Positions 30,817-40,902 of a DNA stretch of 64,000 nucleotides are shown here, piece by piece. This DNA is from Tatumella saanichensis (GTDB taxonomy: Bacteria; Pseudomonadota; Gammaproteobacteria; Enterobacterales; Enterobacteriaceae), in NCBI RefSeq assembly GCF_000439375.1, contig NZ_ATMI01000003.1, forward strand, positions 83,619 through 147,618. The letters run 5' to 3'. Below the pieces are notes generated by a model, which was not told the DNA's origin, did no database searches, and saw nothing but the letters and a program-made list of their open reading frames with translations. Position 1 is the stretch's first letter. Each line of letters begins with the position of its first letter. Made by a program: the position numbers and the translations under genes.

Positions 30817-32055
30817 ATGTCAGAGAGCCAGACCGCTGAGCGCAACAGAAAACAGAGAAAAGTGAAGCTGGCCCTGATGGGACCCGCTTTTATCGCCGCT
30901 ATCGGTTATATCGACCCAGGCAATTTTGCCACCAATATTCAAGCGGGAGCCAGTTACGGCTACCAATTGCTGTGGGTAGTGGTCTGGGCCAATATCATGG
31001 CAATGCTGATCCAACTGCTGTCTGCCAAGCTTGGGATTGCGACCGGCAAAAATCTGGCTGAACATATCCGTGACCGTTTTCCCCGTCCGGCGGTGTGGTT
31101 TTACTGGGTACAAGCCGAAATTATTGCTATGGCCACCGATTTGGCAGAATTCATCGGCGCAGCGCTTGGCTTTAAGTTGTTGTTTGGCGTGACCCTGTTA
31201 CAGGGTGCCATCATCACCGGTATTGCGACCTTCTTGATCCTGATGCTGCAACGTCGCGGGCAGAAACCGTTGGAAAAAGTGATCGGTGGGATGTTGCTGT
31301 TCGTCGCCGCGGCTTACGTGGCAGAGCTGTTTTTCTCACAACCCAATCCAGTAGGTTTGGTCAAAGGGATGATATTACCGAAACTCCCTGATTCTGATGC
31401 GCTCTATCTGGCGGCGGGTGTTTTGGGTGCCACCATTATGCCGCATGTGATTTATCTGCACTCGGCGCTGACGCAGCGCGAAGATGGAAGCAGTCGTAGC
31501 GAACGTTACAGTTCCACCAAGATGGATGTGGCAGTGGCGATGACCATTGCTGGCTTTGTAAACTTGGCAATGATGGCGACTGCTGCGGCGGTGTTCCATT
31601 TTAATGGTCACACCGGTATTACTGAGTTGGATCAGGCATACGTTACCCTGCGCCCGCTGTTGGGTGATGCCGCAGCGCTGGTCTTTGGATTGAGTTTAGT
31701 TACCGCGGGGCTTTCCTCGACGGTGGTCGGCACGCTTGCTGGACAGGTGGTTATGCAAGGCTTTATCCATTTTGCTATTCCTCTATGGGTTCGGCGGGCC
31801 GTCACTATGTTGCCTTCTTTTGTGGTGATCATTGCCGGAATGGATCCGACTCGGGTATTGGTGTTAAGTCAAGTCTTACTGAGCTTCGGTATCGCGTTGG
31901 CATTAATTCCGCTACTGTACTTCACCGCTAACCGTCAACTGATGGGCGAACTGGTGAATGGTCGTAAGACACAGATATCCGGGGTCGTTATTGTGGTGAT
32001 TGTGATTGTGCTCAACTTCGGATTATTGGTGGGAGAAGTCCCTAGCATGTTGTAG
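30817..32055 (+). CDS. mntH: MntH, manganese(II):proton symporter (Nramp family)
   Basis: MntH imports Mn(II) and some Fe(II) with protons. From the ATG at 30817 the protein has 412 residues like E. coli, with 11 hydrophobic segments. The metal-binding helix has [16 protein letters not shown] (the DPGN motif) and the helix 6 motif is [15 protein letters not shown] (MPH). I preferred this ATG because GGGAG lies seven bases upstream; the ATG six codons earlier has none. Expression is likely repressed by MntR through the upstream palindrome. Confidence 0.95.
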   Translation: MSESQTAERNRKQRKVKLALMGPAFIAAIGYIDPGNFATNIQAGASYGYQLLWVVVWANIMAMLIQLLSAKLGIATGKNLAEHIRDRFPRPAVWFYWVQAEIIAMATDLAEFIGAALGFKLLFGVTLLQGAIITGIATFLILMLQRRGQKPLEKVIGGMLLFVAAAYVAELFFSQPNPVGLVKGMILPKLPDSDALYLAAGVLGATIMPHVIYLHSALTQREDGSSRSERYSSTKMDVAVAMTIAGFVNLAMMATAAAVFHFNGHTGITELDQAYVTLRPLLGDAAALVFGLSLVTAGLSSTVVGTLAGQVVMQGFIHFAIPLWVRRAVTMLPSFVVIIAGMDPTRVLVLSQVLLSFGIALALIPLLYFTANRQLMGELVNGRKTQISGVVIVVIVIVLNFGLLVGEVPSML

Positions 32056-32206
32056 TACTCTGCGGTTCAGGCTCTGTAAGCGGTCTGTAGGCCTATTTCC
32101 GGCTAAATTCCGAAAAATGGCTTGAAAGCCAAATTCAGCATCTTACCTGTGAACAGTGGCTATTCGGCAGGTAATGGGTATGGTAGATTACTGTAAAAAT
32201 AATAAA

Positions 32207-32236
32207 TTGATTCACCGCTCTGATATGGTGAATCAA
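32207..32236. repeat. Inverted repeat upstream of glk
   Basis: Perfect 10-base arms TTGATTCACC and GGTGAATCAA flank a 10-base spacer, 62 bases before the glk ATG and 150 bases after mntH. A partial third copy (TTTCACCATCAATTA) follows at about 32260. It is not a terminator, lacking GC and a T run, and could be an operator or mRNA hairpin. Confidence 0.6.
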
Positions 32237-32297
32237 TGATTGAAAAGCGGTCACTGCGCTTTCACCATCAATTACCCCCAAGCGGAGTAGCATAAGA

Positions 32298-33260
32298 ATG
32301 ACAAACTATGCCTTGGTCGGCGATGTCGGCGGAACTAACGCCCGCCTTGCATTGTGTGATGTAAGTAACGGCAGCATCTCGCAGACCAAAACTTTCTCTA
32401 CCTCTGATTTTCAGAGTTTAGAAGATGTCATCCGTCACTATCTTTCAGAAAAACCTCCAGTGAAGTCGGCCTGTATTGCGATTGCGTGCCCGGTGAAAGA
32501 TGACTGGATTGAAATGACCAATCACCATTGGGCATTCTCAACTCAGGAGATGCGTCAGAATCTCGGTCTTGAACACCTGGAAGTGATCAACGATTTTACT
32601 GCAGTGTCTATGGCTATTCCGATGCTGACTGACAGCGAAGTCATTCAGTTTGGCGGTAACCGTCCGGTAGATGGCAAGCCGATTGCCATTTACGGTGCTG
32701 GCACCGGCTTGGGTGTCAGCCACTTAGTTCATGTCGATAAGCGCTGGGTCAGTTTACCGGGCGAAGGTGGTCATGTTGATTTTTCCTGCGGGACCGAGGA
32801 AGAAGACATGATCATGAACGTGCTGCGTGCCGAACGTGGACGTGTCTCTGCTGAGCGTGTGTTATCCGGCAAGGGGTTGGTAAATATTTACCGCGCGATT
32901 GTTATTTCTGATAAGCGTACCCCAGAGGTGCTTCAACCTCAGGATGTGACCGAACGCGCCCTAGCGGGTTCCTGCACGGATTGCCGCCGAGCATTATCAC
33001 TGTTCTGCGTCATTATGGGCCGATTTGGCGGTAACTTAGCGCTGACTTTGGGCACCTTTGGTGGCGTCTATATTGCTGGTGGTATTGTACCGCGCTTCCT
33101 TGAGTTCTTTAAAGCTTCTGGTTTCCGTGCGGCCTTTGAAGATAAAGGGCGTTTCCGCTCCTATGTCGAGGATATTCCGGTATACCTGATCACCCACGAT
33201 CAGCCGGGGTTATTAGGTGCTGGCGCACATATGCGTCAGTATCTGGGCATGGTTCTGTAA
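32298..33260 (+). CDS. glk: Glucokinase
   Basis: Glk phosphorylates free glucose with ATP to glucose-6-phosphate in the cytoplasm. The 320 residues match the E. coli length of 321. Visible motifs are the phosphate-binding loop [15 protein letters not shown], the glucose-binding [14 protein letters not shown] with the catalytic Asp, [12 protein letters not shown] and [10 protein letters not shown], and the C-terminal [13 protein letters not shown]. It stands alone between mntH and the convergent ypdB. Confidence 0.96.
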   Translation: MTNYALVGDVGGTNARLALCDVSNGSISQTKTFSTSDFQSLEDVIRHYLSEKPPVKSACIAIACPVKDDWIEMTNHHWAFSTQEMRQNLGLEHLEVINDFTAVSMAIPMLTDSEVIQFGGNRPVDGKPIAIYGAGTGLGVSHLVHVDKRWVSLPGEGGHVDFSCGTEEEDMIMNVLRAERGRVSAERVLSGKGLVNIYRAIVISDKRTPEVLQPQDVTERALAGSCTDCRRALSLFCVIMGRFGGNLALTLGTFGGVYIAGGIVPRFLEFFKASGFRAAFEDKGRFRSYVEDIPVYLITHDQPGLLGAGAHMRQYLGMVL

Positions 33261-33293
33261 TACTCGCCTTCCTGTGGTCGGCCAGTTGGCCGA

Positions 33294-34028
33294 TCACAAC
33301 TTCATCAATTGCCGAAAGGCTTTCACTCGACTACGGCTTACTGGGATCTGAAATTCCAGTTCATGAACCCTCAGGATATAGGTGTTATTAAACCAAGGTT
33401 CGATCTCGCGGATTTTATTCAGGTTGACGCAAAATGAACGGTGACAGCGAAAGAACTGGGTCTCCGGTAACTTCTGACAAAACTCACTGATACTCATCGA
33501 CATAATGTATTGGTCACGGCGGGTATAGACGATGGTCAGCTTTTCATGCGCTTCTGCATAACAGATATCATTAATGTCTGTGACGATAATCCGTTCATCT
33601 TTCACCAGATTAATGGTCTGTGGGATATTGATGCCTGTCGGTGACGCGTTAAGGGTGTTTTGCTGCATCTGCCAGTGATTCTCCAGCTTGTGCAACATGG
33701 TGATAATCCGAGATTCTTGGTAAGGCTTGAGAATATAATCGAAAGCTTCCAGTTCAAAGGCCTCGACCGCATACTCCTTCCAAGCAGTGATAAACACGAT
33801 CTGCGGCCGCACTGCAAACATGGCAATGTTTTTCGCCAGTAGCATTCCATCCAAGGAGGGAATATTGATATCGAGGAAAATAACATCGGTCTGGTTATTC
33901 TGCAGATATTTCAGCACATCGACACCATCGGTAAAACAGGCATCCACGTTAATAGAACTGTGCTCCTGGATCATCCAGCTCAATTCCTGACGGGCAAGAT
34001 ACTCATCTTCGACAATGATTGCCTTCAC
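33294..34028 (-). CDS. ypdB: YpdB (PyrR), LytTR response regulator
   Basis: The 244 residues have a receiver domain ([14 protein letters not shown] with phosphoacceptor D53, and [24 protein letters not shown]) and a LytTR DNA-binding domain from about 135 ([49 protein letters not shown]). It closely matches E. coli YpdB, which responds to pyruvate with YpdA and activates yhjX. Its ATG overlaps the ypdA stop by four bases. The likely target yhjX is only 3.5 kb away in this window. Confidence 0.95.
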   Translation of the reverse strand: MKAIIVEDEYLARQELSWMIQEHSSINVDACFTDGVDVLKYLQNNQTDVIFLDINIPSLDGMLLAKNIAMFAVRPQIVFITAWKEYAVEAFELEAFDYILKPYQESRIITMLHKLENHWQMQQNTLNASPTGINIPQTINLVKDERIIVTDINDICYAEAHEKLTIVYTRRDQYIMSMSISEFCQKLPETQFFRCHRSFCVNLNKIREIEPWFNNTYILRVHELEFQIPVSRSRVKAFRQLMKL

Positions 34029-35740
34029 GGTCTATTCTCCGGATTAAAATGATGATGATTCAGAGGGTTACGCGGGATCACTTTTTTTACGGTAAAAGAA
34101 ATTTCGCTACCCGGCGTTAAGCGGCGGATATCCAGCCCCTCACCGTAAAGTAAACGTACCCGCTGATGGACATTTAATAACCCGATATTATTGCCCGGCA
34201 TCTCGTTAGCCTTCACTCGGCGGATAATGTCATCACTGATCCCTGCACCGGTATCAGTCACGGAAATTTTCACCTCACCGGGTTGTGGTGCCGCCCTGAC
34301 GCGGATGGTGACGACCCCTTTGCCCTGACTAGGCTGAATACCATGCACAATGGCATTTTCAACCAGTGGCTGGATTAACAGACTGGGGATTTTGCAGGAG
34401 ATGTCTTCATCAATATCATAAATTACCGTGAGCTTATCGCCGAAACGGGCCTGTTCAATGGCGATATAATCCATCACCTGGTAAAGCTCTTTCTTTATAT
34501 CGATCGGTTCATCGTCGCTTAACTCCAAGTTATACCGCAGATAGCGGGACAGGTTGATCACTAATTGCCGAGCTGTATCGGGGTTCATGCGAATTGACGA
34601 TGAAATAGCATTTAAGGCATTAAACAGAAAATGCGGGTTAATTTTGCTTTGTAAGGCGCGCAATTCTGCCTTATTGGCCATTTCCCGCAACTGCTCCGCC
34701 CGAGAGACTTCAAGCTGGGTGGAGATAATTTGCGACAGACCGACGGCCATCTCTTTCAAGGCCCCGGTAATTTTATGGGCTCGGCGGTAATAGATTTTAA
34801 GGGTACCGGCCACTTCTCCTTTTTCGCGCAGCGGGATCACTAAAATAGAATGGATGTCGCGGGCACGGTTGGCTTCATCATTATTACGAATGATAATTTT
34901 ACCGCTAGTGAGGGCTAGGGTGGTGGTGGGACTGAGGCTGACATTCGTCTGGTAGTGTTCCTCACCATAACCCACATAGGCCAGCACTTCCTGACGGTTG
35001 GTGATCGCCACTGCATCGGCATGAATATCATCACGAATGATTTCGCATACCTGTCGCAATGATTGGCTATTGATATGACGAAACAACGGTAGCGTTTTAT
35101 TGGCAATGTCTAAGGCTAGCTTAGCCTGACGGGCGGCCTGTGCCTCTTTCTCACCTTCGACACTCTGTACTAATAGCACGATCAGTCCAATACTCAGTGA
35201 GCCGAGGATCATCGGCAGGGCTATTTCGCTGATAATTTCAATACCCAGAGAGGTTGGTCGGGCAAAGACAACAATCAGCGCCATGGTCAGAGTTTCACAG
35301 AGCATGCCGCAGATAATGCCGACACTCCAGCGTCGTGATTTCTCTACGTGCTGATAAATCAGCCCTGACACCATACCCGCCAAGACACTGGTGATCAAAC
35401 AGGGAAGGGAACTGACACCGTGGATATCAATTAGGTAGCGGTGCAGACCAGCAATAATACCGGTAGAGACCCCGACCCAAGGGCCGAACAGGATCCCCCC
35501 AGACATAATGGCGATGGTGCGTACATTGAGCAGTGAGCCATCGACATTGATACCAGTCCAGGTACTGAACAGGGCAAATGCAGAGAAAATGACAATCACG
35601 GCCAGTTTTTCCGCAAGGGTATAGTCATCCTTCTGCAGTAACTGACGGAAGGGTGCGGCACGCGTCAGGAAAAACAGACAAATCAGCATCAGTGCTGCAC
35701 GGTCGAAAACGGCCAAGAGTTTATCAAGGTGTAAAAACAT
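34025..35740 (-). CDS. ypdA: YpdA (PyrS), LytS-family sensor histidine kinase
   Basis: This 571-residue inner-membrane kinase has a 5TM LytS sensor (about 1-200, including [28 protein letters not shown]), a GAF domain (about 215-340), a His_kinase domain with [21 protein letters not shown] carrying the phosphorylated His, and an ATPase domain with [26 protein letters not shown] and [11 protein letters not shown]. coli YpdA senses extracellular pyruvate with YpdB. It is translationally coupled to ypdB. Confidence 0.95.
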   Translation of the reverse strand: MFLHLDKLLAVFDRAALMLICLFFLTRAAPFRQLLQKDDYTLAEKLAVIVIFSAFALFSTWTGINVDGSLLNVRTIAIMSGGILFGPWVGVSTGIIAGLHRYLIDIHGVSSLPCLITSVLAGMVSGLIYQHVEKSRRWSVGIICGMLCETLTMALIVVFARPTSLGIEIISEIALPMILGSLSIGLIVLLVQSVEGEKEAQAARQAKLALDIANKTLPLFRHINSQSLRQVCEIIRDDIHADAVAITNRQEVLAYVGYGEEHYQTNVSLSPTTTLALTSGKIIIRNNDEANRARDIHSILVIPLREKGEVAGTLKIYYRRAHKITGALKEMAVGLSQIISTQLEVSRAEQLREMANKAELRALQSKINPHFLFNALNAISSSIRMNPDTARQLVINLSRYLRYNLELSDDEPIDIKKELYQVMDYIAIEQARFGDKLTVIYDIDEDISCKIPSLLIQPLVENAIVHGIQPSQGKGVVTIRVRAAPQPGEVKISVTDTGAGISDDIIRRVKANEMPGNNIGLLNVHQRVRLLYGEGLDIRRLTPGSEISFTVKKVIPRNPLNHHHFNPENRP

Positions 35741-36106
35741 CTGCGATTGCCTTTAGAAAACGATATGGCCGGTAGCTAAGGCTATCATAGGGAAAAGCCT
35801 AGTTGGGCACCAGGTGCAGTATCCTTACTGCCGTACAATACTGGCTCAGGATAACTCCGCTTACCGCTGGTCATAGTTTTTTTCAGGATTGAAAAGTACC
35901 TTAAAGCCAATATCAGAGACAACCGTTTCTGATTACACTGCAAGCTGGCATTATTGGCTGCTCGACAGCCTTGCCGCTAAAATACTATCAATACTCTGAC
36001 AATTTATCGGAATCAGGCTAAAGTAGTCCGGCAAATGCATTTTATTTGCCCGAGCCGTAAGGCTCATGAGGAACAGGATCGGATCCGGGCACAGGAGTTT
36101 GATAGT
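35741..36106. other. Intergenic gap between ypdA and the usp gene
   Basis: This 366-base gap must hold the promoters for ypdAB and for the rightward usp gene. I see no gene, no YpdB-type direct repeat and no terminator. A frame from 36035 that extends the usp gene upstream lacks a ribosome binding site. Confidence 0.5.
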
Positions 36107-36574
36107 ATGAAAACATTATTGATGGCGTTAGACCGACAGGCTTCAATGGCTGAAAAAGTGATTAACCTGACGTTGGCACAGGCGCAAGCTCATCAGGCTC
36201 AAGTGGTCATTTTATGTTGCGTGGCCGCCGACGATGCCGCCTGCAGTCAGCCGATTGAAATTGATACCGCAGAAAAAATGACGGTATCCATGAATGCTAA
36301 AGATACGATCAATTCTGCAGAGCAGGTGATACGCAATGCCCTCAGCCCATTTGCGGAGGCCGGTGTTGCGGCGCGTGGCATCATCTGTGCTGGTGATCCT
36401 GCGGCCACCATTGTTGAACAGGCAGATCGGCTGGATGTCACCATGATCATCATGGGACGACGCCATCTGTCATCCTTTAACCGCATCCTGAAAGGATCGG
36501 TGAGCGCCGCCGTTTTGGAAAAGGCTCACTGTCCTGTTTTAATCGATGTTTCCAAAGAGCCTTCATCTTCATAA
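36107..36574 (+). CDS. Universal stress protein, UspA family
   Basis: The 155-residue single-domain Usp begins MKTLLMALDRQASMAEKVI and ends with the nucleotide-binding motif region MIIMGRRHLSSFNRILKGSVSAAVLEKAHCPVLI. The usual G-2x-G-9x-GS motif is present except that the second Gly is His (GRRH), so ATP binding may be weak or changed. I chose the ATG at 36107 because AGGAG lies upstream and the N-terminus fits the family; the frame is open for another 24 codons. It overlaps the next gene by one base (TAATG), so they are probably one operon. Confidence 0.88.
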   Translation: MKTLLMALDRQASMAEKVINLTLAQAQAHQAQVVILCCVAADDAACSQPIEIDTAEKMTVSMNAKDTINSAEQVIRNALSPFAEAGVAARGIICAGDPAATIVEQADRLDVTMIIMGRRHLSSFNRILKGSVSAAVLEKAHCPVLIDVSKEPSSS

Positions 36575-37377
36575 TGACTGACACCCTGATACCATCACTG
36601 GCCGGCCTGATTATTCTAGGTATTTTCTGGGCGCTAGTGGTGCGAAAAACCCGTCTGACCCTTACGGGTGGGATAATACTGACGCTGCTACCGGTGCTGG
36701 TGGGGAATCTCTATTGGAGCTACGCCTGTAAGCCGCAACGTGATCAGCAAAGAACCGAACAGCAGGCGCTGGCGGAAATGGCCGCCATGCCAGGATATCG
36801 CGTGCTGAAACAGCAAGAACCGGCGCTGTGGACCCAATTGCAGCAAGTTTTTTTAAGTGCTATTCGCCAAGGGGACAGTGTCCCGGTCGCGGTTGGACAA
36901 TTACGTAGTATGTTAGCGGATGTCATCAATCAGCGTCTTGGTCGGGCCACTGATCAGGCGGTGATCCACTATGTTTCGGTATCGGTCGACGAGATGCAGG
37001 CCTTGGATAATATTTCTACCGAGCAGTGTTTTCGCTTCTTGTTTCCTCAGGTAGACGGAGGGGTTAACCTGATGAAAGTCCTGCCGCCGCCGATGAATGC
37101 GGAAGACTCCGCCGCGATGGAGACCCTACTGCTGAGTAGCCAAGGACCTTATAAAACGTTAAATAAGGATCAAGCTTCGCAGACGCTAAAACAGGTGGTG
37201 AGTGATCTCTATACCCGTTGGGGCGATAAGCTGAAACAGCTTAATGAACCAGGCGATACCTCTTCAGATCACCAGGCGTTGTGCGCCATGACTATTGATC
37301 TCTATCAGACTATCCTCCGGCAACCGGCAGCACAATCGGCAAACCTGCTCCGCACTATGGTGGTCAGCGCGCAGTAA
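36574..37377 (+). CDS. Unrecognised membrane protein coupled to the usp gene
   Basis: I do not recognise this 267-residue protein. Two hydrophobic segments sit at about 7-24 and 30-48, joined by a short RKTRLTLTGG loop. The rest (about 50-267) is soluble, helical and rich in Gln and Leu, with three cysteines: C52 just after the second helix (SYACKPQRD), one in EQCFRFLF and one in ALCAMTIDLYQ. The segment AMPGYRVLKQQEPALWTQLQQVFLSAI and later text resemble no family I can name. It starts at the TAATG overlap with the usp stop and is followed by a terminator, so the two genes form a transcript, and a stress-related role is only a guess by association. Confidence 0.8.
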   Translation: MTDTLIPSLAGLIILGIFWALVVRKTRLTLTGGIILTLLPVLVGNLYWSYACKPQRDQQRTEQQALAEMAAMPGYRVLKQQEPALWTQLQQVFLSAIRQGDSVPVAVGQLRSMLADVINQRLGRATDQAVIHYVSVSVDEMQALDNISTEQCFRFLFPQVDGGVNLMKVLPPPMNAEDSAAMETLLLSSQGPYKTLNKDQASQTLKQVVSDLYTRWGDKLKQLNEPGDTSSDHQALCAMTIDLYQTILRQPAAQSANLLRTMVVSAQ

Positions 37378-37392
37378 TTGTCGCTCTGATTA

Positions 37393-37424
37393 GCAAAAAG
37401 CCCGCTTAATGGCGGGCTTTTTGC
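37393..37424 (+). terminator. Terminator of the usp operon
   Basis: Arms GCAAAAAGCCCGC and GCGGGCTTTTTGC form a near-perfect 13-base stem with a short loop. The T and A runs lie within the stem, so it can act in both directions. Confidence 0.85.
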
Positions 37425-37526
37425 GTTACGTTCACGAGAATTTCACTACCACTAGGCGATTAGGTGTCCCACAACTACTCGTCGCTTGTCGCGGGCAGAG
37501 GTTGTAGCTATCCAGAGCTAAGTGAA

Positions 37527-38750
37527 TTAATTGTCCAAGGCGATTTGTTCGGCACTGAACTCGGCCTGTGGTTGACGGATAGTCAGTGACAGTACCAGAG
37601 AGAGTGCCAATAATGTCATAATCAGGGCAAAGGTCACCATAAAACCGCCAAACAGCGTGGCAACCAGCGATCCTAGCATACTGCCGATACCATAACAGAG
37701 GTAAATCAGACCGTAATTTTTAGTGAGATTATTAAGACCAAAGAAGTCGCTGACCAGTGAAGGGAAAACTGTAATGGTTCCGCCGAAACTGAAAGCAACA
37801 CAGGCAACGGACAAGAAAAAGGTTGCTTCATTTAAGTGGGTGAACATCATCAATCCGATCCCCAGTAGTGACAGCACCTGCCCCACAGAGATCACACGGA
37901 TCCTCGCCAACTTATCTGATAATACCCCTAGTACCAGACGTCCACTGAGACTGGCGACCGCAATGGTTGTGACTGCGCTAGCGGCACTTAGCGCTGAGAG
38001 GTGGACTAAGTTTTGACCAATATCTTTGGCGACCCCAATGACATAAAGACCGCTCATGCAGGCAGTCAGAAACATTAACGCCAGCATCCAATATTGAGGA
38101 TGGCGGACAGCTTCTGCGAGCGTAAAGTCTTTAGCAGTGAGCGTATCGGCACTGACTTTACGTTGTGGGGCATCTTGCATCAGCGACGCACCGATTGCCA
38201 CCATGACCATAGCAATCAGTCCCCAGATCAAAAAGGTATGCTGTAACCCTTGACTGGCCAGCAGATCGCTGCAGATAAACTTAAATCCAAGTCCCCCTAA
38301 ACCGTAGGCACCGATGGCGCAAGCAGAGATAACCCCTTTACGTTCTGGAAACCATTTCACGCAGTTCGACAGAGTCATCAGATAGCCAGCACCCGCGGCC
38401 AATCCGACAATCACACCGGCGCTGAGGTAGAGCATCCATAAGGACGAGGCCACAGAGGTAAGTGAGAAGCCAATAGCAAGCAACACGCCAGCCCCAAGGG
38501 TGACCCGCTTGACACCGAACTTTTCTTGGAATTTACCTGCCATCGATGAGGCAATGGCTAACGCTAAACTAAGGATCCCGAAAGAGAGCGCAATTTTACT
38601 GATCGGCGCAGAGAGTTTTTGCGAAAGAGGTTGGTTAAACAAGCTCCAAGTATAGACAGATCCCAGAGCAAATTGTGTGATCATGGTACCGGCCAACGTC
38701 AGCCAACGTACCTTGTATGCTGTGTGTATTGTTGTTGTTGTTGTTGTCAT
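37527..38750 (-). CDS. yhjX: YhjX, MFS transporter of the oxalate/formate antiporter-like family
   Basis: This 407-residue 12-helix transporter closely matches E. coli YhjX: VRWLTLAGTMITQFALGSVYTWSLFNQPL, KFGVKRVTLGAG, YLMTLSNCVKWFPERKGVISACAIG, LMFLTACMSGLYVIGVAKDIGQ and FGGTITVFPSLVSDFFGLNNLTKNYG. In E. coli yhjX is the known target of YpdB and has been connected with pyruvate. The N-terminus has six Thr in a row from an ACA repeat. A YpdB-type direct repeat lies about 90 bases upstream. In E. coli yhjX is far from ypdAB; here it is close. Confidence 0.93.
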   Translation of the reverse strand: MTTTTTTIHTAYKVRWLTLAGTMITQFALGSVYTWSLFNQPLSQKLSAPISKIALSFGILSLALAIASSMAGKFQEKFGVKRVTLGAGVLLAIGFSLTSVASSLWMLYLSAGVIVGLAAGAGYLMTLSNCVKWFPERKGVISACAIGAYGLGGLGFKFICSDLLASQGLQHTFLIWGLIAMVMVAIGASLMQDAPQRKVSADTLTAKDFTLAEAVRHPQYWMLALMFLTACMSGLYVIGVAKDIGQNLVHLSALSAASAVTTIAVASLSGRLVLGVLSDKLARIRVISVGQVLSLLGIGLMMFTHLNEATFFLSVACVAFSFGGTITVFPSLVSDFFGLNNLTKNYGLIYLCYGIGSMLGSLVATLFGGFMVTFALIMTLLALSLVLSLTIRQPQAEFSAEQIALDN

Positions 38751-38838
38751 GTCATGCTCCGCATGAGAGTTATCAGCCAGACCTGGCGCTTTACCTGCTC
38801 AGAATAGATAATTCCCACGCAGAAAGGGGGGTTATGGC

Positions 38839-38869
38839 ATGAAGTGCCACTTTTAGGGAATGAATGGCT
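38839..38869 (-). promoter_or_regulatory. Probable YpdB binding site of yhjX
   Basis: On the minus strand the direct repeat AGCCATTCAT - 11 bases - GGCACTTCAT matches the published E. coli YpdB motif GGCATTTCAT-N11-GGCATTTCAT at 7 and 9 of 10 positions, with exactly the same spacing. It lies upstream of yhjX in the right orientation. Confidence 0.75.
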
Positions 38870-38951
38870 TTGACAGCGGAATAAACGGTAGTTGGGTTGC
38901 CAGACCGGCAGAAAAAGACCGGCCCGAGAAGGTGCATGATCACCTGGCAGG

Positions 38952-39839
38952 TCAGCGCTGTCGGGGAGGCTGTGGCAGGAACATCAGCAGATTCGAACAG
39001 CCAATGCACAGTAGCCCGATCACGGTGGTCAGCTGCCAGACAAATCCTTCATAGCGGGCCGATAATGCCAAGGCGACCAACGGGAATAGCAAAGTGCTCC
39101 AACTGGCTTTTGCTGCACCAATACGGACAAGCAAAATAAAATAAGCACCGAAGCCACACACTGAACCGATAACTGCCAGATAGACTACTGCTGTAAGCCA
39201 GGGTAGGTTCAGTGATGGAGCCAGTGAGGCGCCGCGTAATAAAGCGATCACTGCCATGATCAGGCTGCCATATAGCATCGCCCATGCGGTTGTGCTGAGT
39301 GCATCTTGCTGTTGCTGCTGATGGTGTATACCGATCATATTACCCAGTGAAAATCCATAGGTGCCGAGGGCACAGAGACCCACACCGTATAGCAGATTGA
39401 GGGAAAAGTGGTTCTCCTGTAATTGAGGCCAGAAAAGAATAACCATTCCCGTCAGACCGAGGATTAACGCTGGTACAAAGCGCGGCGCAGGCTTTTGACC
39501 GAAAAATAAGCGGCTATTGAGGGCGTTATACAACACCGCCATTGAGAATATCACTGACTCTAGGCCGCTGTTAACCCACTGTGCTGCCGTGTAAAAGCAC
39601 AGAAAGTTAGCCCCGAAGATACAGCTCCCTTGAATCAGGCACAGAGTGTGGGTCGCTGCTGGCAAGCGTCGTAAACGGCTCACGCCTTTCAGTATCACTA
39701 GCAGCAACAGTGAGGCGAAGAAAAATCGCCAGAAGACAGCGGTTTCTACCGCAACATTAGCGCTGTGTTGCTGAACAAAAATGGCAATCCAAGTGGTTCC
39801 CCAGATAAGTACCACCGCAAAATAAAGTAAAAATGTCAT
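38952..39839 (-). CDS. EamA-family (DMT superfamily) transporter
   Basis: This 295-residue protein has ten hydrophobic segments and two EamA halves: LYFAVVLIWGTTWIAIFVQQHSANVAVETAVFWRFFFASLLLL and later GSVCGFGAYFILLVRIGAAKASWSTLLFPLVALALSARYEG. Such proteins export amino acids or other metabolites; the substrate is unknown. The ATG at 39839 has GGGGGAGAG upstream; the frame has an ATG five codons earlier. It is divergent from an AraC-family gene with 174 bases between them, so that regulator probably controls it. Confidence 0.85.
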   Translation of the reverse strand: MTFLLYFAVVLIWGTTWIAIFVQQHSANVAVETAVFWRFFFASLLLLVILKGVSRLRRLPAATHTLCLIQGSCIFGANFLCFYTAAQWVNSGLESVIFSMAVLYNALNSRLFFGQKPAPRFVPALILGLTGMVILFWPQLQENHFSLNLLYGVGLCALGTYGFSLGNMIGIHHQQQQQDALSTTAWAMLYGSLIMAVIALLRGASLAPSLNLPWLTAVVYLAVIGSVCGFGAYFILLVRIGAAKASWSTLLFPLVALALSARYEGFVWQLTTVIGLLCIGCSNLLMFLPQPPRQR

Positions 39840-40013
39840 ACTCTCCCCCGTCAAACGGTGAGTATCCCTTTTTTATCGGGGCAGGATTTGTACCGGCTTG
39901 CGGTCTACTTGTATGAAGCTGCTTTTTTATGATGATCATACCCGAACAATAGTGGTGGCACACCGGCAGGGCAGGGTAAAGTAGTTTCAAGCGAGTTATG
40001 GGAAGAGGGAAAA

Positions 40014-40886
40014 ATGGCAAATTACCAGACACTGGAAATCCTTCAACGGCATAAGGCCAAGCTACTGACATCGGTGGTGTTGGATAATGGGGTACAACTG
40101 GCCTCATGGTTTAACCAGTGTGACCGAGTGACGAATCTCAGTGATCACCATACTCTTAGCCTATATACCCAAGAGGGGTATGATACTTGGCATAAAACCC
40201 CCCACGGCTGGCGTAATGGCGGTGCACCGGATCGTTTTTGTCTGATGCCATCACAGACAGAGTCGATTTGGGATGTGCGGTCGCAACTCTATTTTTCCCA
40301 TCTATACTGTACGCCGCAGCATTTGACGACATTGGCGGAGAAAATCTGGGATCGGGGCGGAGCTCAGGTCGCACCAGATGAAAAAGTCTTTGGTAATGAC
40401 CCGAGGATAAGTCAGATTTATCGGCAATTTCTACTAAATTGTGATTGGCAACAACCGGCGAATCATCTGATGCTAAGCAGTGCCAGCACGCTGCTGCTCA
40501 CCTGCCTGGTACAAGATTACAGTAATGTCCGCTGGGAACTACCGCAGGTCCGTGGCGGGTTGGCACCTACGGTACTGCGGCGAGTCTACGACTATATCGA
40601 GCAACATCTCAGTGAGCCACTGACCCTGGCAGATCTGGCAGCACAGGCAGCGCTCAGCGAGTACCATTTTGCTCGTATGTTTCGGCACAGCAGTGGTCAC
40701 TCTCCGCATCAGTTTGTGATGGTGAGACGGATGCAAAAAGCGATGAGTTTGCTGCGTCATTCACAGCTCCCTTTAACCGCTATCGCAGAAGAATGTGGAT
40801 TTTCGTCACTCAGTCACTTTAGTCGTCGTTTTCGTCAGCAATATGGTCAGACACCTTCTGCGGTCCGAGCGCAGTTTGTGTGCTGA
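40014..40886 (+). CDS. AraC-family transcriptional regulator
   Basis: The 290-residue protein has an N-terminal effector-type region (about 1-170) and a C-terminal AraC DNA-binding domain (about 190-288): YDYIEQHLSEPLTLADLAAQAALSEYHFARMFRHSSGHSPHQFVMVRRMQKAMSLL followed by LPLTAIAEECGFSSLSHFSRRFRQQYGQTPSAVR, both helix-turn-helix motifs intact. The ligand cannot be told. It is divergent from the EamA transporter gene, its most likely target. Confidence 0.9.
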   Translation: MANYQTLEILQRHKAKLLTSVVLDNGVQLASWFNQCDRVTNLSDHHTLSLYTQEGYDTWHKTPHGWRNGGAPDRFCLMPSQTESIWDVRSQLYFSHLYCTPQHLTTLAEKIWDRGGAQVAPDEKVFGNDPRISQIYRQFLLNCDWQQPANHLMLSSASTLLLTCLVQDYSNVRWELPQVRGGLAPTVLRRVYDYIEQHLSEPLTLADLAAQAALSEYHFARMFRHSSGHSPHQFVMVRRMQKAMSLLRHSQLPLTAIAEECGFSSLSHFSRRFRQQYGQTPSAVRAQFVC

Positions 40887-40902
40887 GGCATAACTTCTGT
40901 GG

